Source: Cotesia glomerata
Taxonomy: Eukaryota > Arthropoda > Insecta > Hymenoptera > Braconidae
Reading direction: 5' to 3'
Assembly: GCF_020080835.1 (NCBI RefSeq)
Contig: NC_058159.1
Span: forward strand, 20,804,474-20,868,473
Length of the DNA stretch: 64,000 nt
This document shows, one piece after another, positions 1 to 12,029 of the stretch (positions are counted from its first letter, which is position 1; every line of letters begins with the position of its first letter). The translations under genes were made by a program, and so were the position numbers. Below the pieces are notes generated by a model. That model had not been told where the DNA came from and did no database searches. It was given only the letters and a program-made list of their open reading frames with translations.

Positions 1-3000
1 CTTATCAAGTACTAGCTGATGCCCTTGGTGACTTGTCTGCAAAAAAGCATTCTAAAATAAAAGAGTTCAAAACAGTATATCGAGTGATCAATCCAAAATC
101 TATTTCAATAGATTCTTTATACGGAAGTTTTGATCTTGTTTCTCATGAATGGAATGACGGGATTGTTGCTAATACATTTCGAGAGTATGCGCAGTCGTTA
201 AATTTGGAACGCAAGTGGATTATTTTTGACGGTCCGGTTGATGCTGTGTGGATTGAAAATATGAACACAGTGTTGGACGATAATAAGAAACTTTGTCTTA
301 TGTCTGGTGAAATAATTATCATGTCCAAAAAAATGAATATGATTTTTGAACCAGCTGATTTAGATCAAGCTTCACCTGCAACTGTCAGTAGATGTGGGAT
401 GATTTATATGGAACCTTCTCAATTGGGCTGGCAATCTATTTTTGAGTCTTTTAAAAAAACATTGAAAGACAGATTTCTTGTTGAACAGTTTCAATTAGCT
501 GTTGAAATTATTGAATGGTTAACCATCCCAATATTTCAATTTATTCATAACAACTGTCAAATATTTGTTAATACTTCTGATATCTACAAGTTTTTGGTAA
601 GAATATTTTTTTATAACTAATTACTAATAAAATTATGAAAAATATAATTGATATTAACATGGACACTGAAATTAGTAGACAACTGACAATTCTTAGGATT
701 GTTTTCAACAAATAAATTCGTATAAAAAAATAAATTATTATTAATGGTACAAGTTAAAATTTTTTAATTCTGCAAATGCAATTTTTCAAAAATATTTTCT
801 TGACAATAATTTATTTGCTTAAAAATAAAAAATAAAAAATTGTAAAATATCTGCTGATTTTGGTTAATTTAATTATATCTTTTTTTTCTAGGCATTTACT
901 AGAATATTCAATACTATGTTAGAAGATGAAACTCAAATTAGTACAATTTGGCTTCAGTGTACTTTACTTTTTAGTATGATATGGGGATTCGCTTCAATTC
1001 TTACCAGTGAAAGTAGAAAATTATTTGATACTTACTTCAGAAATTTGTTACTCGGTAACATCGAAGAACATCCTAAGCCCAAAGTGTTTAAATTATCAAA
1101 ACAACAAATTTTTCCTGATAGAGGAACGATATATGAATGGATATACGATAAAAGAAATAATGGAACTTGGATCTCTTGGATGGATATAAATCCTGCTGTA
1201 AGAAATATAAATTCTAATTAATTAATTCTATAAATGTATTTAATTAAATATATTATTAAGTCATGAAATTATTTTAGGTACCCTTATCTGCTGATACTAA
1301 TGTGAATGAAATAATAATACCAACAAATGAGGTGTCAATACAAAAATTTTTTATGACAAAATTACTGGACAGATCAATACCAGTATTGTTTGTCGGACCA
1401 ACTGGAACTGGAAAGTCATCAATCGTTTTAGATAACTTAGTAAATCTTCTAAAAGAAAAGTTTATTCAAAATGTTATAAATTTTAGTGCTCACACAAGTG
1501 CCGCTCAAACTCAAGAAATAGTTATGTCTAAATTAGATCGTCGCAGAAAAGGAGTTTATGGTCCCACTATGGGTAAAAAGTGTGTTTTATTTGTAGACGA
1601 TTTAAGCAGACCGTTAAAAGAAAAGTATGGTGCACAACCGCCTATTGAGCTTTTACGCCAGTGGATTGATCATGGCCATTGGTATGATCCAAAAGATACA
1701 TCTTTGCTTTATCTAGTAGATATGTTGATGATTGGAGCAATGGGATCACCGGGCGGAGGATTACATTCAATTACATCAAGATTTTTAAGACACATGCATG
1801 TAATTGGAATCGATACTTTTGATGATACCACAATAACTAAAATATTCACATCGATTCTCGACTGGCATTTTGCAAAAGGCTTCGAATCGATTATTTCTCA
1901 ATCGAGTAAAATAATCGTGGCTGCTACGATAGATATTTTTCACAAAGCTATTGATAATTTCCTACCGATTCCTGCTAAGAGTCATTACACTTTTAATTTA
2001 AGAGATTTTAGTCGAGTGATCAATGGAATTGTTTTAGTGCCTGCTGCCAGAATGCGTGATTTTGATAAATTAATAAAGTTATGGATTCATGAAGTCTATC
2101 GAGTTTTTCACGATCGTTTGGTAGATAATGATGACCGTGATACACTGTTTGAAATGGTCAAACAAACAGTTTATGACCAGTTACGTCAACCTCTAAATAA
2201 TGTGCTTGGAAATTTATTAAAACCTAATGAAAAAAATATAACAAACAATCATATTTGTAATTTGTTATTTGGAATGTACATGGAGCCAGATGCTGATCCA
2301 AAAATCTATGATGAAATAGTTGATTTTAATGATTTACAAGAAAAAATGAACTATCATCTCGCTGAGTACAATAAAATTTCAAGTACCCCCATGTCATTGG
2401 TACTCTTTCGTTATGCTATTGAACATGTATCACGAATATCACGAATTTTAATGCAGTCTAAAGGTAACGCATTATTAGTTGGTGTTGGTGGATCAGGTAG
2501 AAGTTCATGTTCAAAATTAGCAGCAAGTATTTGTGAATATAACATTCATCAGGTTGAAGTAACAAAAGCGTATAGTATGAATGAATGGCGAGAAGATTTA
2601 AAGTTATTATTACACAAAGCTGGTTGTGATGGTAAATTTACAGTTTTTCTATTTTCTGATAATCAAATAAAAGATGAATCATTTATTGAAGATATAAATA
2701 TAATACTCAATACTGGTGATATACCAAATCTTTATAATACTGAAGAAAAAGCTGAAATTCTTGATAAAATATCAAATATTGTACAACAAGATTCGAGTAA
2801 AAAAATCGAAACAACGCCAATGGCTCTGTATAATTTATTTATTGAAAGAATTAAAAAATATTTACACATTATAATTACAATGTCACCTATTGGTAACACA
2901 TTTAGAAATCGTATTAGAATGTTTCCATCTCTGATAAATTGTTGTACAATTGATTGGTATGTAGCTTGGCCTGCAGAAGCGCTTGAAGAAGTAGCCAATG

Positions 3001-6000
3001 TATCATTGCAAGAATTAAATATTGATGCAGGTATTCGTAATAAATGTGTTATTAGTTGTAAAAATTTTCATGAGAGTGTACGAATAGTCAGTGAAAAATA
3101 TGAAAAAATTAATGGTAGAATAAATTATGTAACTCCAACAAGTTTTCTTCAATTGATCGAGTCGTTAACTAATTTGTATAATCAAAAAGTTAAACAAATA
3201 ATATCACAACAAAATCGTTACATTGTAGGACTTGAAAAATTAGATTTTGCTGCTGGTCAAGTGTCTGTTATGCAAGAAGAATTGCATGCATTGCAACCAA
3301 AATTAGTTTCACAATCACAGTTAAGTGATAAATTGATGATTAAAATTGAACAAGACACAGTTAATGTTGAAGCTAAAAAAGAAATAGTTGCTGCTGATGA
3401 AGCTTTGGCAAATGAAGCTGCAGCTGCTGCTCAGGCAATAAAAGATGATTGTGAAAGTGATTTAGCTGAAGCTACTCCAGCATTGGAAGCGGCATTAGCT
3501 GCTCTGAATACACTCAAGCCCGCAGATATTACAATAGTTAAATCAATGAAGAGTCCGCCAGCTGGTGTTAGATTAGTAATGGAGGCGGTGTGTGTATTAA
3601 AAGGAGTTAAACCAGAACGTGTTCAAGATCCCTCGGGTTTAATGGTTGATGATTATTGGCCAGCATCAATAAAATTACTCGGTGATATTAAATTTTTAGA
3701 AAGTCTAAAAACTTTTGATAAAGATAATATCCCATCGGCTAATATTAAAAAGATAAGAGAAAAGTTCATGAATGATAGAAGTTTTCAGCCAGAAGTTATT
3801 AAAAAAGTATCGACAGCTTGTGAAGGATTGTGCAAATGGATACGAGCTATGGAAGTTTATGACCGAGTTATAAAAGTTGTCGCGCCAAAGAAAGCAATGC
3901 TCGCAGAAGCTGAAGCAAAACTTGCCGCTCAGATGGAAACTTTAAATGCCAAAAGAACCTTGCTACAAGAAGTCACTGATAAGTTGCAAACATTAAATGA
4001 TGAGTTTGCTGAATGTATGCGGGAAAAGAAAAAGTTAGAGGATCAAATTGATCATTGTATGCAAAAATTGGAACGAGCTGAAAAATTACTTGGTGGTCTT
4101 GGTGGTGAAAAAACCCGATGGAGTAGTACTGCTGCTAATTTAGGTTCTAGTTTAAATAACATTATTGGCGATGTATTATTAGCTTCTGGAATTCTTGCAT
4201 ATCTCGGTGCATTCACGGTTGATTATCGCAACGAATTAATTTATGAATGGTATAATTCATGTAAATCAATGTCTATCCCATGCAACGATGAATTTAAACT
4301 TGTTGATATTATTGGTGACCCGGTAGAAATCAGAAATTGGATGATTCAGGGTTTACCAGCAGATAATTATTCTATTGAAAACGGTATTATTGTTAAATGT
4401 GCTAATCGTTGGCCGCTTATGATTGATCCACAAGGACAAGCCAATAAGTGGATTAAAAATATGGAGAAATTAAATAAGTTAACTGTCATTAAACTTACTG
4501 ATTCTAATTATGTTAAAAGAATGGAACGAGCTATTCAACTCGGTACACCAGTTTTAGTAGAAAATATTCTTGAGGATCTGGATCCTACTCTTCAACCGGT
4601 ATTGTTAAAGAATGTTTATAAACAATCGGGTGTTTTTTATCTGAAATTCAATGAAACTGTTTTAGAATACAACGATAATTTCAAATGCTATATAACAACT
4701 AGACTACGTAATCCACATTACTTACCAGAAATAGCTATCAAAGTTAATATTATTAATTTCATGATTACTCAACAAGGATTACAAGATCAACTTTTAGGTA
4801 TTGTCGTTGCAAAAGATTTACCAGCACTTGAAGATAAGAAGAATCAATTAATAATTGAGGGTGCAAATAATAAACGTATTCTCAAAGAAATAGAAGATAA
4901 GATATTGCAAGTTTTGTCATCGTCAGAAGGGAATATTCTTGAAGATGAGACAGCTATTAAAATTTTGTCATCATCAAAACTTTTATCAGAAGATATTCAA
5001 TCAAAACAAAAAATAGCTGCCAAAACAACTATTGAAATAGATCAAGCGCGTGATGCTTACAAACCAGTATCGCGTCATAGTTCGATATTATTTTTTTGCA
5101 TTGCTGATTTAGCGAATATTGATCCAATGTATCAATATTCTTTGCCTTGGTTTATTAATTTGTATATTATGGCAATCGGTAACAATGAAAAATCAGGTGA
5201 TTTAAATGTACGAATGAAAAATTTTAATTCAATATTCACGCGAAATATTTATAAAAATATTTGTCGTTCATTATTTGATAAAGATAAATTAATATTTTCA
5301 CTTGTATTAACTATTGGAATAATGCGAGCGAACGATAAAATAAAGCAAGATTTGTGGTATTTTTTTCTGACTGGTGGTGTTGCTCTTGAAAATCCATACA
5401 AAAATCCTGATCCATCATGGCTAAGTAATAAATCATGGTCCGAAATTAACCGAGCTACTCAATTAATTAGTCTTGAAGAGTTTAAAAAATCATTTGAATC
5501 AGATATACTGAAATGGAAAACGTATTATGATTTATCAGATCCAGAATATCATAATTTTCCACCACCATTCGACAAAATATTAAGCAATGATTTGCTGAAG
5601 CTTATAGTACTTCGCTGTATAAGACCAGATAAACTTGTTTCAGCTGTTGAAATATTTATTAAAGAAAACATGGGACAATTTTTTATTGAACCTCCACCAT
5701 TCGATCTTCAATCATCATTTGGTGATTCTAATAATAAAACACCATTATTATTCATACTGTCACCTGGGTCAGATCCAATGGCAAGGCTTGTTAAATTTGC
5801 TGAAACAAAAGGAATTTCACGGGAAAATCTTTTAACAATATCTTTGGGACAGGGTCAAGGGCCATTAGCTGCTGATTTGATAAATAAAGCCATTAAAAAC
5901 GGTGAATGGGTTGTTCTTCAAAACTGTCATTTAGCAGAGTCTTGGATGAAACAACTTGACAGTATATGTGATGAAATAATAATTCATGAAAATATACATG

Positions 6001-8126
6001 ATAAATTCCGTATGTGGCTTACAAGTTATCCATCAAAAGTTTTTCCAGTGTCAATTTTACAGAATGGAATCAAAATGATCAATGAACCGCCTAAGGGATT
6101 AAAACAAAATTTATTACATAGTTATTTAAGTGATCCATTGTCTGATGTAGAATTTTTTCACGGATGTAAAAAAGTGTTTGAATGGCGATCGTTATTATTT
6201 TCATTATGCTTTTTTCATGCAGTGGCACAAGAGAGACGGAAATTTGGACCTCTTGGATGGAATATTCCTTATGAATTTAATGAATCTGATTTGCGAATAA
6301 GCGTTTTACAATTGCAGGTAGATAAATTCATCTAAATATATTTATTTATGAATTACGGCAGAGATAGTCACATGGCACGCGTCTGACTGTGGCAATCACC
6401 TAAGCTAAGCAGCATTTACTGTGGTTAGTACTTAGATGGGTGATCACCTAGTCAGCGCTGGCTAGCGTAGATCTCTGTGTGCTAGAAGAGGGGAATAATT
6501 TTCCGATAATCTCAATATAAAAGAGTTGCTTATTGATTACCGTGAACTTAGCCTTGCTCCGACTGTACTGGCATAGTTAATCATCAAGTAACTGAGAAAA
6601 AATGAGAAGGCTTAGGGTGTAAAAGGGCTTGAATCGTCTAAACACTAGAAACCCATGATACTACTATTATATTTATTTATTAAATAGGTCATTTTTAATT
6701 AAAGATATTTTTTTATTTATTTTTTTTTTCTATAGATGTTTCTTAATGAATATGAACAAGTGCCTCTTGATGCTTTATTATATTTAACCGGTGAATGTAA
6801 TTATGGTGGCCGAATCACTGATGATAAAGATCGACGTTTGCTGAATGCTCTGTTAAAAAAATTTTATAATATGGAAAACATTAAAGATCCTACGTAAGTG
6901 ATTAACCTTGATAAATAGTTATTAATTAAATTTATTTTGTTTTTTAATTAATAAATCTATAAAAAAATTTAATACTTCAGATTTCATTTTTCGTCAAATG
7001 AAGACTACTTTATACCACAAAACGCCGATTACGAAGGTATTTTGAGATATATAAATAATTTACCATTAAATCAAAAACCTGAAGTTTATGGCTTGCATGA
7101 CAATGCTGACATTACGAAAGACAACAATGAATCAATGCAATTGTTAGCTGGAGTATTGTTAACTCAGACGCAAATAATCACTAGTGGAAATGAAGATAAC
7201 ATTGAAACAATAGTAACAAATCTTACTACTGAAATACTTTTGAAAATACCAGTACAGTTTAATATTGAAGCCGTATCTGAAATTTATCCCGTTGATTATA
7301 AAAATAGTATGAATACTGTATTGAAACAAGAACTTATAAGATTTAATAATTTAACTAAACTTATTAAAGATAGTTTAATTACCTTACAAAAAGCAATTAA
7401 AGGGAAAATTGTCATATCAACAGTGCTTGAACAGATATTCAATAGTATAAGTATTGGCAAAGTACCTATTATTTGGAGTACTCAGTCTTACCCTTCGCTC
7501 AAACCACTTGGAAGCTATATTAATGATTTATTGAATAGAATTAACTTCTTCCAAGACTGGATAGATAATAATGTACCTAATGTTTATTGGATATCAGGCT
7601 TCTTTTTTACTCAGTCGTTTTTAACTGGAATTTTACAAAACTATGCACGTCATCATGAAATACCCATTGATTTAGTAGGTTTTGAATTTGAAGTTTCTGA
7701 TTTTTTTGAAACTACTATCAAACCACCACATCTAAGTGTTTTTATTCGAGTAAATATTATATTTAATAAACAAAATGAAAATTTAAATTTATATGTTAGA
7801 AAATAAAAAATTTATTCTTATTATTTTAGGGACTTTTTTTGGAAGGTGCACGATGGAATGAAGAAACGCGAAAATTAGACGAATCACAACTTAAATTAAT
7901 GTTTGATGTACTACCTATAATATTGGTAAAACCAGGGATAAAAGCTAATTTCAAACCTTCACTATCATACCTTTGTCCTGTTTATAAAACAAGCGCCAGG
8001 CGTGGTGAATTGACTACAACAGGACACTCGTCGAATTTTGTTATGTTCATAACAATACCATCAGATATCGATGAATCACACTGGATTATACGAGGTGTCG
8101 CCAGTGTAACTCAACTTGATGATTAA
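1..8126 (+). CDS. Axonemal dynein heavy chain, 3' part (DNAH3/7/12-like), 5' partial
   Basis: Motor subunit of an inner-arm axonemal dynein, which slides microtubules in cilia and sperm flagella. Exons that splice with GT/AG and matching phases: 3-596, 892-1197, 1278-6317, 6736-6893, 6981-7749 and 7830-8126. Together they give 7164 nt, 2387 residues plus TAA, open to the left edge. Exon 1 is AAA2 (ending in SPATVSRCGMIYMEP). Exon 3 carries the AAA3 P-loop GPTGTGKSS (near 1395), the AAA4 loop GVGGSGRSS (near 2481; R in place of K is usual for this site), the stalk coiled coils and microtubule-binding tip (about 3180-4080), AAA5, and AAA6 with LSPGSDPM and LGQGQG (5760-5860). Exons 4-6 are the C-terminal region (GECNYGGRITDD, ENADITKD-like HDNADITKD, GLFLEGARW). 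Full-length relatives are about 4000 residues, so roughly 40% lies upstream. No stops or frameshifts were seen. I am sure of the axonemal class; the paralogue is less certain. Confidence 0.93.
6355..6672 (+). mobile_element. 5S rRNA-derived SINE, copy A (in dynein intron)
   Basis: It lies in the intron between dynein exons 3 and 4. Positions 6395-6452 match the internal-promoter half of 5S rRNA (AAGCTAAGCAGCATT, GGTTAGTACTTAGATGGG). The head is followed by a body ending in GGCTTAGGGTGTAAAAGGGC and CACTAGAAACCC. It shares this layout with 27018-27424 and 38940-39352. Unlike those it lacks the central block ending in CCACAGCCGC, so it is internally deleted or a shorter subfamily. It is in the sense orientation of the host gene. 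Confidence 0.8.
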
Positions 8127-8164
8127 CTTAAATTTAGAATCTGGAAGACTTAAAAGCGAGTGTA

Positions 8165-8295
8165 TCCCTGTTTAAAATTTCCAATAGGATCCCATCAAAA
8201 GCGACAAAAGCTACTTAGAAACCCATAAATTTTATTGGTTTCTAAGTGGCTTTTGTCGCTTTTGATCGGATCTTATTGGATCTTTTCAACAGGGA
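8165..8295. mobile_element. 131-bp hairpin MITE, TA target (Tc1/mariner type)
   Basis: Near-perfect palindrome starting TCCCTGTT and ending AACAGGGA, with a TA dinucleotide on each side (8163-8164, 8296-8297). The arms read AAAAGCGACAAAAGC and its complement and fold into one long stem. The TA duplication is what Tc1/mariner-type elements leave. It starts 38 bp after the dynein stop codon, so it probably lies in that gene's 3' UTR. Confidence 0.75.
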
Positions 8296-8297
8296 TA

Positions 8298-8819
8298 ATA
8301 CACGTGATTGTTCTTAAAAAACTTGTTTTTTAAGTTAATTATTATTTGATTAAAAATAATATATTTTTAGATATAAAAAATAGAATACCATATAATTCGA
8401 GGGATAGAGGACCATTTTTTGACTTTGTACTTATTTTAAAAGAAAAATCTTGACCAAAAATCAGTAAGTCTCTTAGAGATTGCTCGCCAACTCATTGAAA
8501 TATCGATTCTTTTTGACAATATTAAGCAGATGAAAGTTAACGAAATGTTTAAAGAAAATTTGAATAATTCTAGTTTTATCAAAGATAACATTAAGGGGAA
8601 TTATCATTTAATTTTTTTTTAAATATCAACTATTTTTACATTTATCATCACAACCAATGTTGTATCTTATAATGTCTTAATTATTAAATAACTATAATTA
8701 AATAAGTAGATAAAATTATATTTTTAATTGAGATACTCCAAATGACTTGTTTTCAACGCTCTGCTGTGATAATGCTCAACTTACTGTCTTCTTCAAGCAA
8801 AGTCTTTGGAAATAATAGT
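8298..8819. other. AT-rich intergenic stretch
   Basis: I see no open frame, repeat pair or RNA gene here. It separates the dynein 3' end from the LINE fragment. Confidence 0.6.
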
Positions 8820-9959
8820 TATAATAATAATAATAATATTTATTCATTTTTAGCAATTTTGCCATTTTTTTTACAATTTTACTTTCATTGACATAACATT
8901 ATCTCTTTTTACAATTTTATTTTATATGGATACATTTTTACATACGTGCTCTTTTAAATTTTTCTTAAATATATGAATTCTTTTTTATTTTTAATATTTT
9001 TCGGCAAACTATTATACCAATTATAACCCAGATAAATGATCGATTTTTCTCCTGTATGAGTTGTAGTTTTAATGACCTCTAATTGGTTATTTTGTCTTGT
9101 GTCATATTGATGTTTATTTTTTATTAATTTTATATGATTAGATAAATCACTTGGCGTTAAATTATTATCATTTTTTGAATTAAGACACAACTATTCCAAA
9201 TCATTCTTTGCTTCACTGAGAGCCATCCAAGAGTAAGGTAAAAGCCCCAATAGATGATCACGTACCAGTATATGATCACTCCATGTATTTGTACATCTAT
9301 ATTCATAAATATAGGTATACAAATACATGGAGTGATCATATACTGGTACATGATCATCTATTGGGGCTTTTACCTTATCTAACATTAATTTTATATTGGT
9401 ATAACGATTGACTTTCAATATTATCCTCATCGCTCTATTTTGTAGCTTTTGTAATAGATCGATATTACTCTTACTGTAATTAAGCATTAAGGGTACTACA
9501 ATAATCGAAGTGTGGTAATATGATTGATTTATAGATAGTACATTTAGTGAAGTTAGAAATACTATTACCGAGTCTGTACAATAAATTAATTTTTTTTACT
9601 TATTTTATTAGCTACATATTTAGCATTGTCATTAAACGTTAATGTGTCGTCAATTATAATTCCCAAGTATTTAGTACTTCTAACTTCATTCAACATTTCG
9701 TTATCAATCATCAGTTTACATTTGCCAATAACATTATTTGATCGTTGGCTATGTAGTACCATAAATGCGGATTTCCTAACATTAATTTTTAACTGATTTT
9801 TTTTCATCCAATCAGATAGAATTTTAAGGCCCTCGTTCAATTTATATTCAATAATTTTAATATTATGACTACAAAAGTAAATTTTCATGTCATCGGCAAA
9901 CATTTTACATTTGATTCCAAAGTTATTTAATTTTTCTACTATGTCATTAATATATAGTC
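8820..9959 (-). pseudogene. 5'-truncated LINE fragment (CR1/Jockey-like RT, C-terminal part)
   Basis: Minus-strand reverse transcriptase remains. From 9959 the frame reads YINDIVEKL followed by FADDMKIYF near 9900, the RT catalytic block (FADD is a common variant of YADD). It continues through LKILSDWMKKNQLKIN and STKYLGIIID. A second piece has LQKLQNRAMRIIL (9440-9487) and a third the C-terminal signature HTGEKSIIYLGYNWYNSLP (8990-9060). The frames are broken between pieces and everything upstream of the palm is absent, typical of 5' truncation. The 3' end has an (ATT)n run at 8820-8842. A hairpin MITE has inserted at 9236-9375. Dead copy. Confidence 0.85.
9236..9375. mobile_element. 140-bp hairpin MITE inserted in LINE
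   Basis: Palindrome beginning AGGTAAAAGCCCCAATAG and ending in its complement, with TA on both sides (9234-9235, 9376-9377). The arms are almost perfect over about 65 bp each, which suggests a young insertion. It interrupts the LINE RT fragment, so it is younger than that LINE. Terminal sequence and TA target point to a Tc1/mariner-type non-autonomous element. Confidence 0.8.
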
Positions 9960-12029
9960 ATTAAAGCAAAAAATTTTAGATCTAATACTTTAATTAAATT
10001 TATCATCAGTACTCATCTTAATTTAAAAAAAAAAAATTAAAAAGGAAGATTTATGTTGACAGTACTTGAAAAAATATTTATCGACTATGAACATTAACAA
10101 AGTACCTATTATGTTCAAATTTATTTATTTATAAATAATATTTTTTATCATAAAGGTTGGGCAGTATATACTCAATGTATTTTCAGAAACTTATATTTCG
10201 CAATACCTCTAAAATAAATTTGAAAATAAACTTAAGTTTCCAGAAAAGAGCATCCGACTAACACTCATGAAACATTTATTTTACCTGATTTTTAAATTTA
10301 TTTAAATTATAATTATAAAAATAAAATTTCTGAAAATACACATTAACTACTATCCATTCTTAAAGATCTAAAACGATAGTAATAATTTTTATTATTTGTA
10401 AGGGCAACGTTTAACACCTGTAAAAATTTTTTAACATATAACCATTGAAAATTATTCTGTACCAATTTTTAAATTAAAAAAAAAAATAATTTGTATTATG
10501 TAATAAATTAAAATAAATTTATACATAGTATAAAAGACTTATAAATTATATAATTGAACTTTATACGAAAAGGTGTGAATGAAAATTGTAGGTTATATAA
10601 ACTTTTAATTTTTAATTATTTTTTATACTTGGCGAATCACATTTTGAAATATATAAAGTTTTGTTTACTCTCTCTCTTTTTAATTTGTGGCTCGAACCGC
10701 TAGGTTCATTTAGCCGTTGTGTATGGTAAAGTTTTGTTTACTATTGACAAAATATAGATTTTTTAAAATCAAGTATATAAACGGAAGTTTTTCATAGTTA
10801 TTTATGAAACATATACTAAATTAAATCCTTATTTATTTACTACATTCAATTTTGAGGTGTAATTATTCATATTATTATAAACAAAATTTTTTATATAATT
10901 ATTTTTTGTTGTTTATTCTCGTTAATGTACCAAGAGTTTCATTTGTTTTGCGTTGTGTTACGTAACCTCTACTGTTTATACACAAACGCGTACATAAATA
11001 TTGAAAACATCCTACAAACAGTCAACTAAACGATGCAAAAAAGTGCAGCAAAATTAAGCGAATTATAATATAAGTTCAAATTAATGATGAAATCAATTAA
11101 AAATAAAGTGAAAAAATAATTCAGTTTTAAAACTTTGAAATAAAAAAATAAAAATTTTGGAGATAGTAAAAATAAAATTCAAATATCGCGCTACGATATA
11201 TTGAGAGGTCGCCGGTGAATGTGGCGTCTCTCTGGTATCCGGTTTTATTTTATAATAAACTACAAGATATTACGTCTCCTCTGGTACACACGACACAAAG
11301 TATAAAAATAAATACACAATCAAACAGTAAGTTTAAAATATACATATATAAGTGTTTACATAAAATCAAAATATAAAAAATTAGTTGGTATGGTGATAAT
11401 AATAATAAACAATAAATATGGTGTGTTGGATAAATAATGATTGAATAAAATTTTTCAGATTTTGTAGATCGCGGTATTGAAAATTAGTGTCACGTGGTGA
11501 CCACCCACGTTTCGTATTGTGGATAAACAAGGAGGAGAGAAAATAATAGTGCGTGTGTTCATCCAGTTTACATCCAGTTTACAGACAAGAGAGTACATCA
11601 GGAAAAATAAAGAAAGAGAGAGAAGGCGAATTAGAAGAGAGAAGGAAAGAGAAAGAGATGAGAAGCACGCGGGATGTACACATATATAGAGAATAGAAAT
11701 AATCAGTACGAGTACGGGTTGTGAGGTAAGAGAGAAGCAGTGTACAGGAACAGAAACAGAAACAAGAAACTTGTGTGTCTGTTTTGTGGGTTAACATCCG
11801 CTATTGTATTGTGTATTGAGAGAGTACCATACCAGTAGTGTATAGAGGAGACGACGGGGACAGGGTGGGCCGGCCATATTACGAAGAAATAGACACACGA
11901 GTAGTACGTGCGTGCGTGGTGTATATTTGTTAAAAAACACGTTAAGAATATTAAATAAAATAAAAGGTATTAAATAAGTTAAATTAAGTACACTAGGGTG
12001 TACTGATAGCTTTTAGTGGCTTTGCCACG
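9960..12029. other. AT-rich upstream region and probable 5' UTR of FoxK
   Basis: No coding potential seen. From about 11200 the composition becomes richer in G+C and in AGAGA and GTGTGT runs and stays so to the FoxK start codon. This is compatible with a promoter and a long leader, but no TATA box, initiator or splice pair stands out clearly enough to place a transcription start. Confidence 0.35.
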
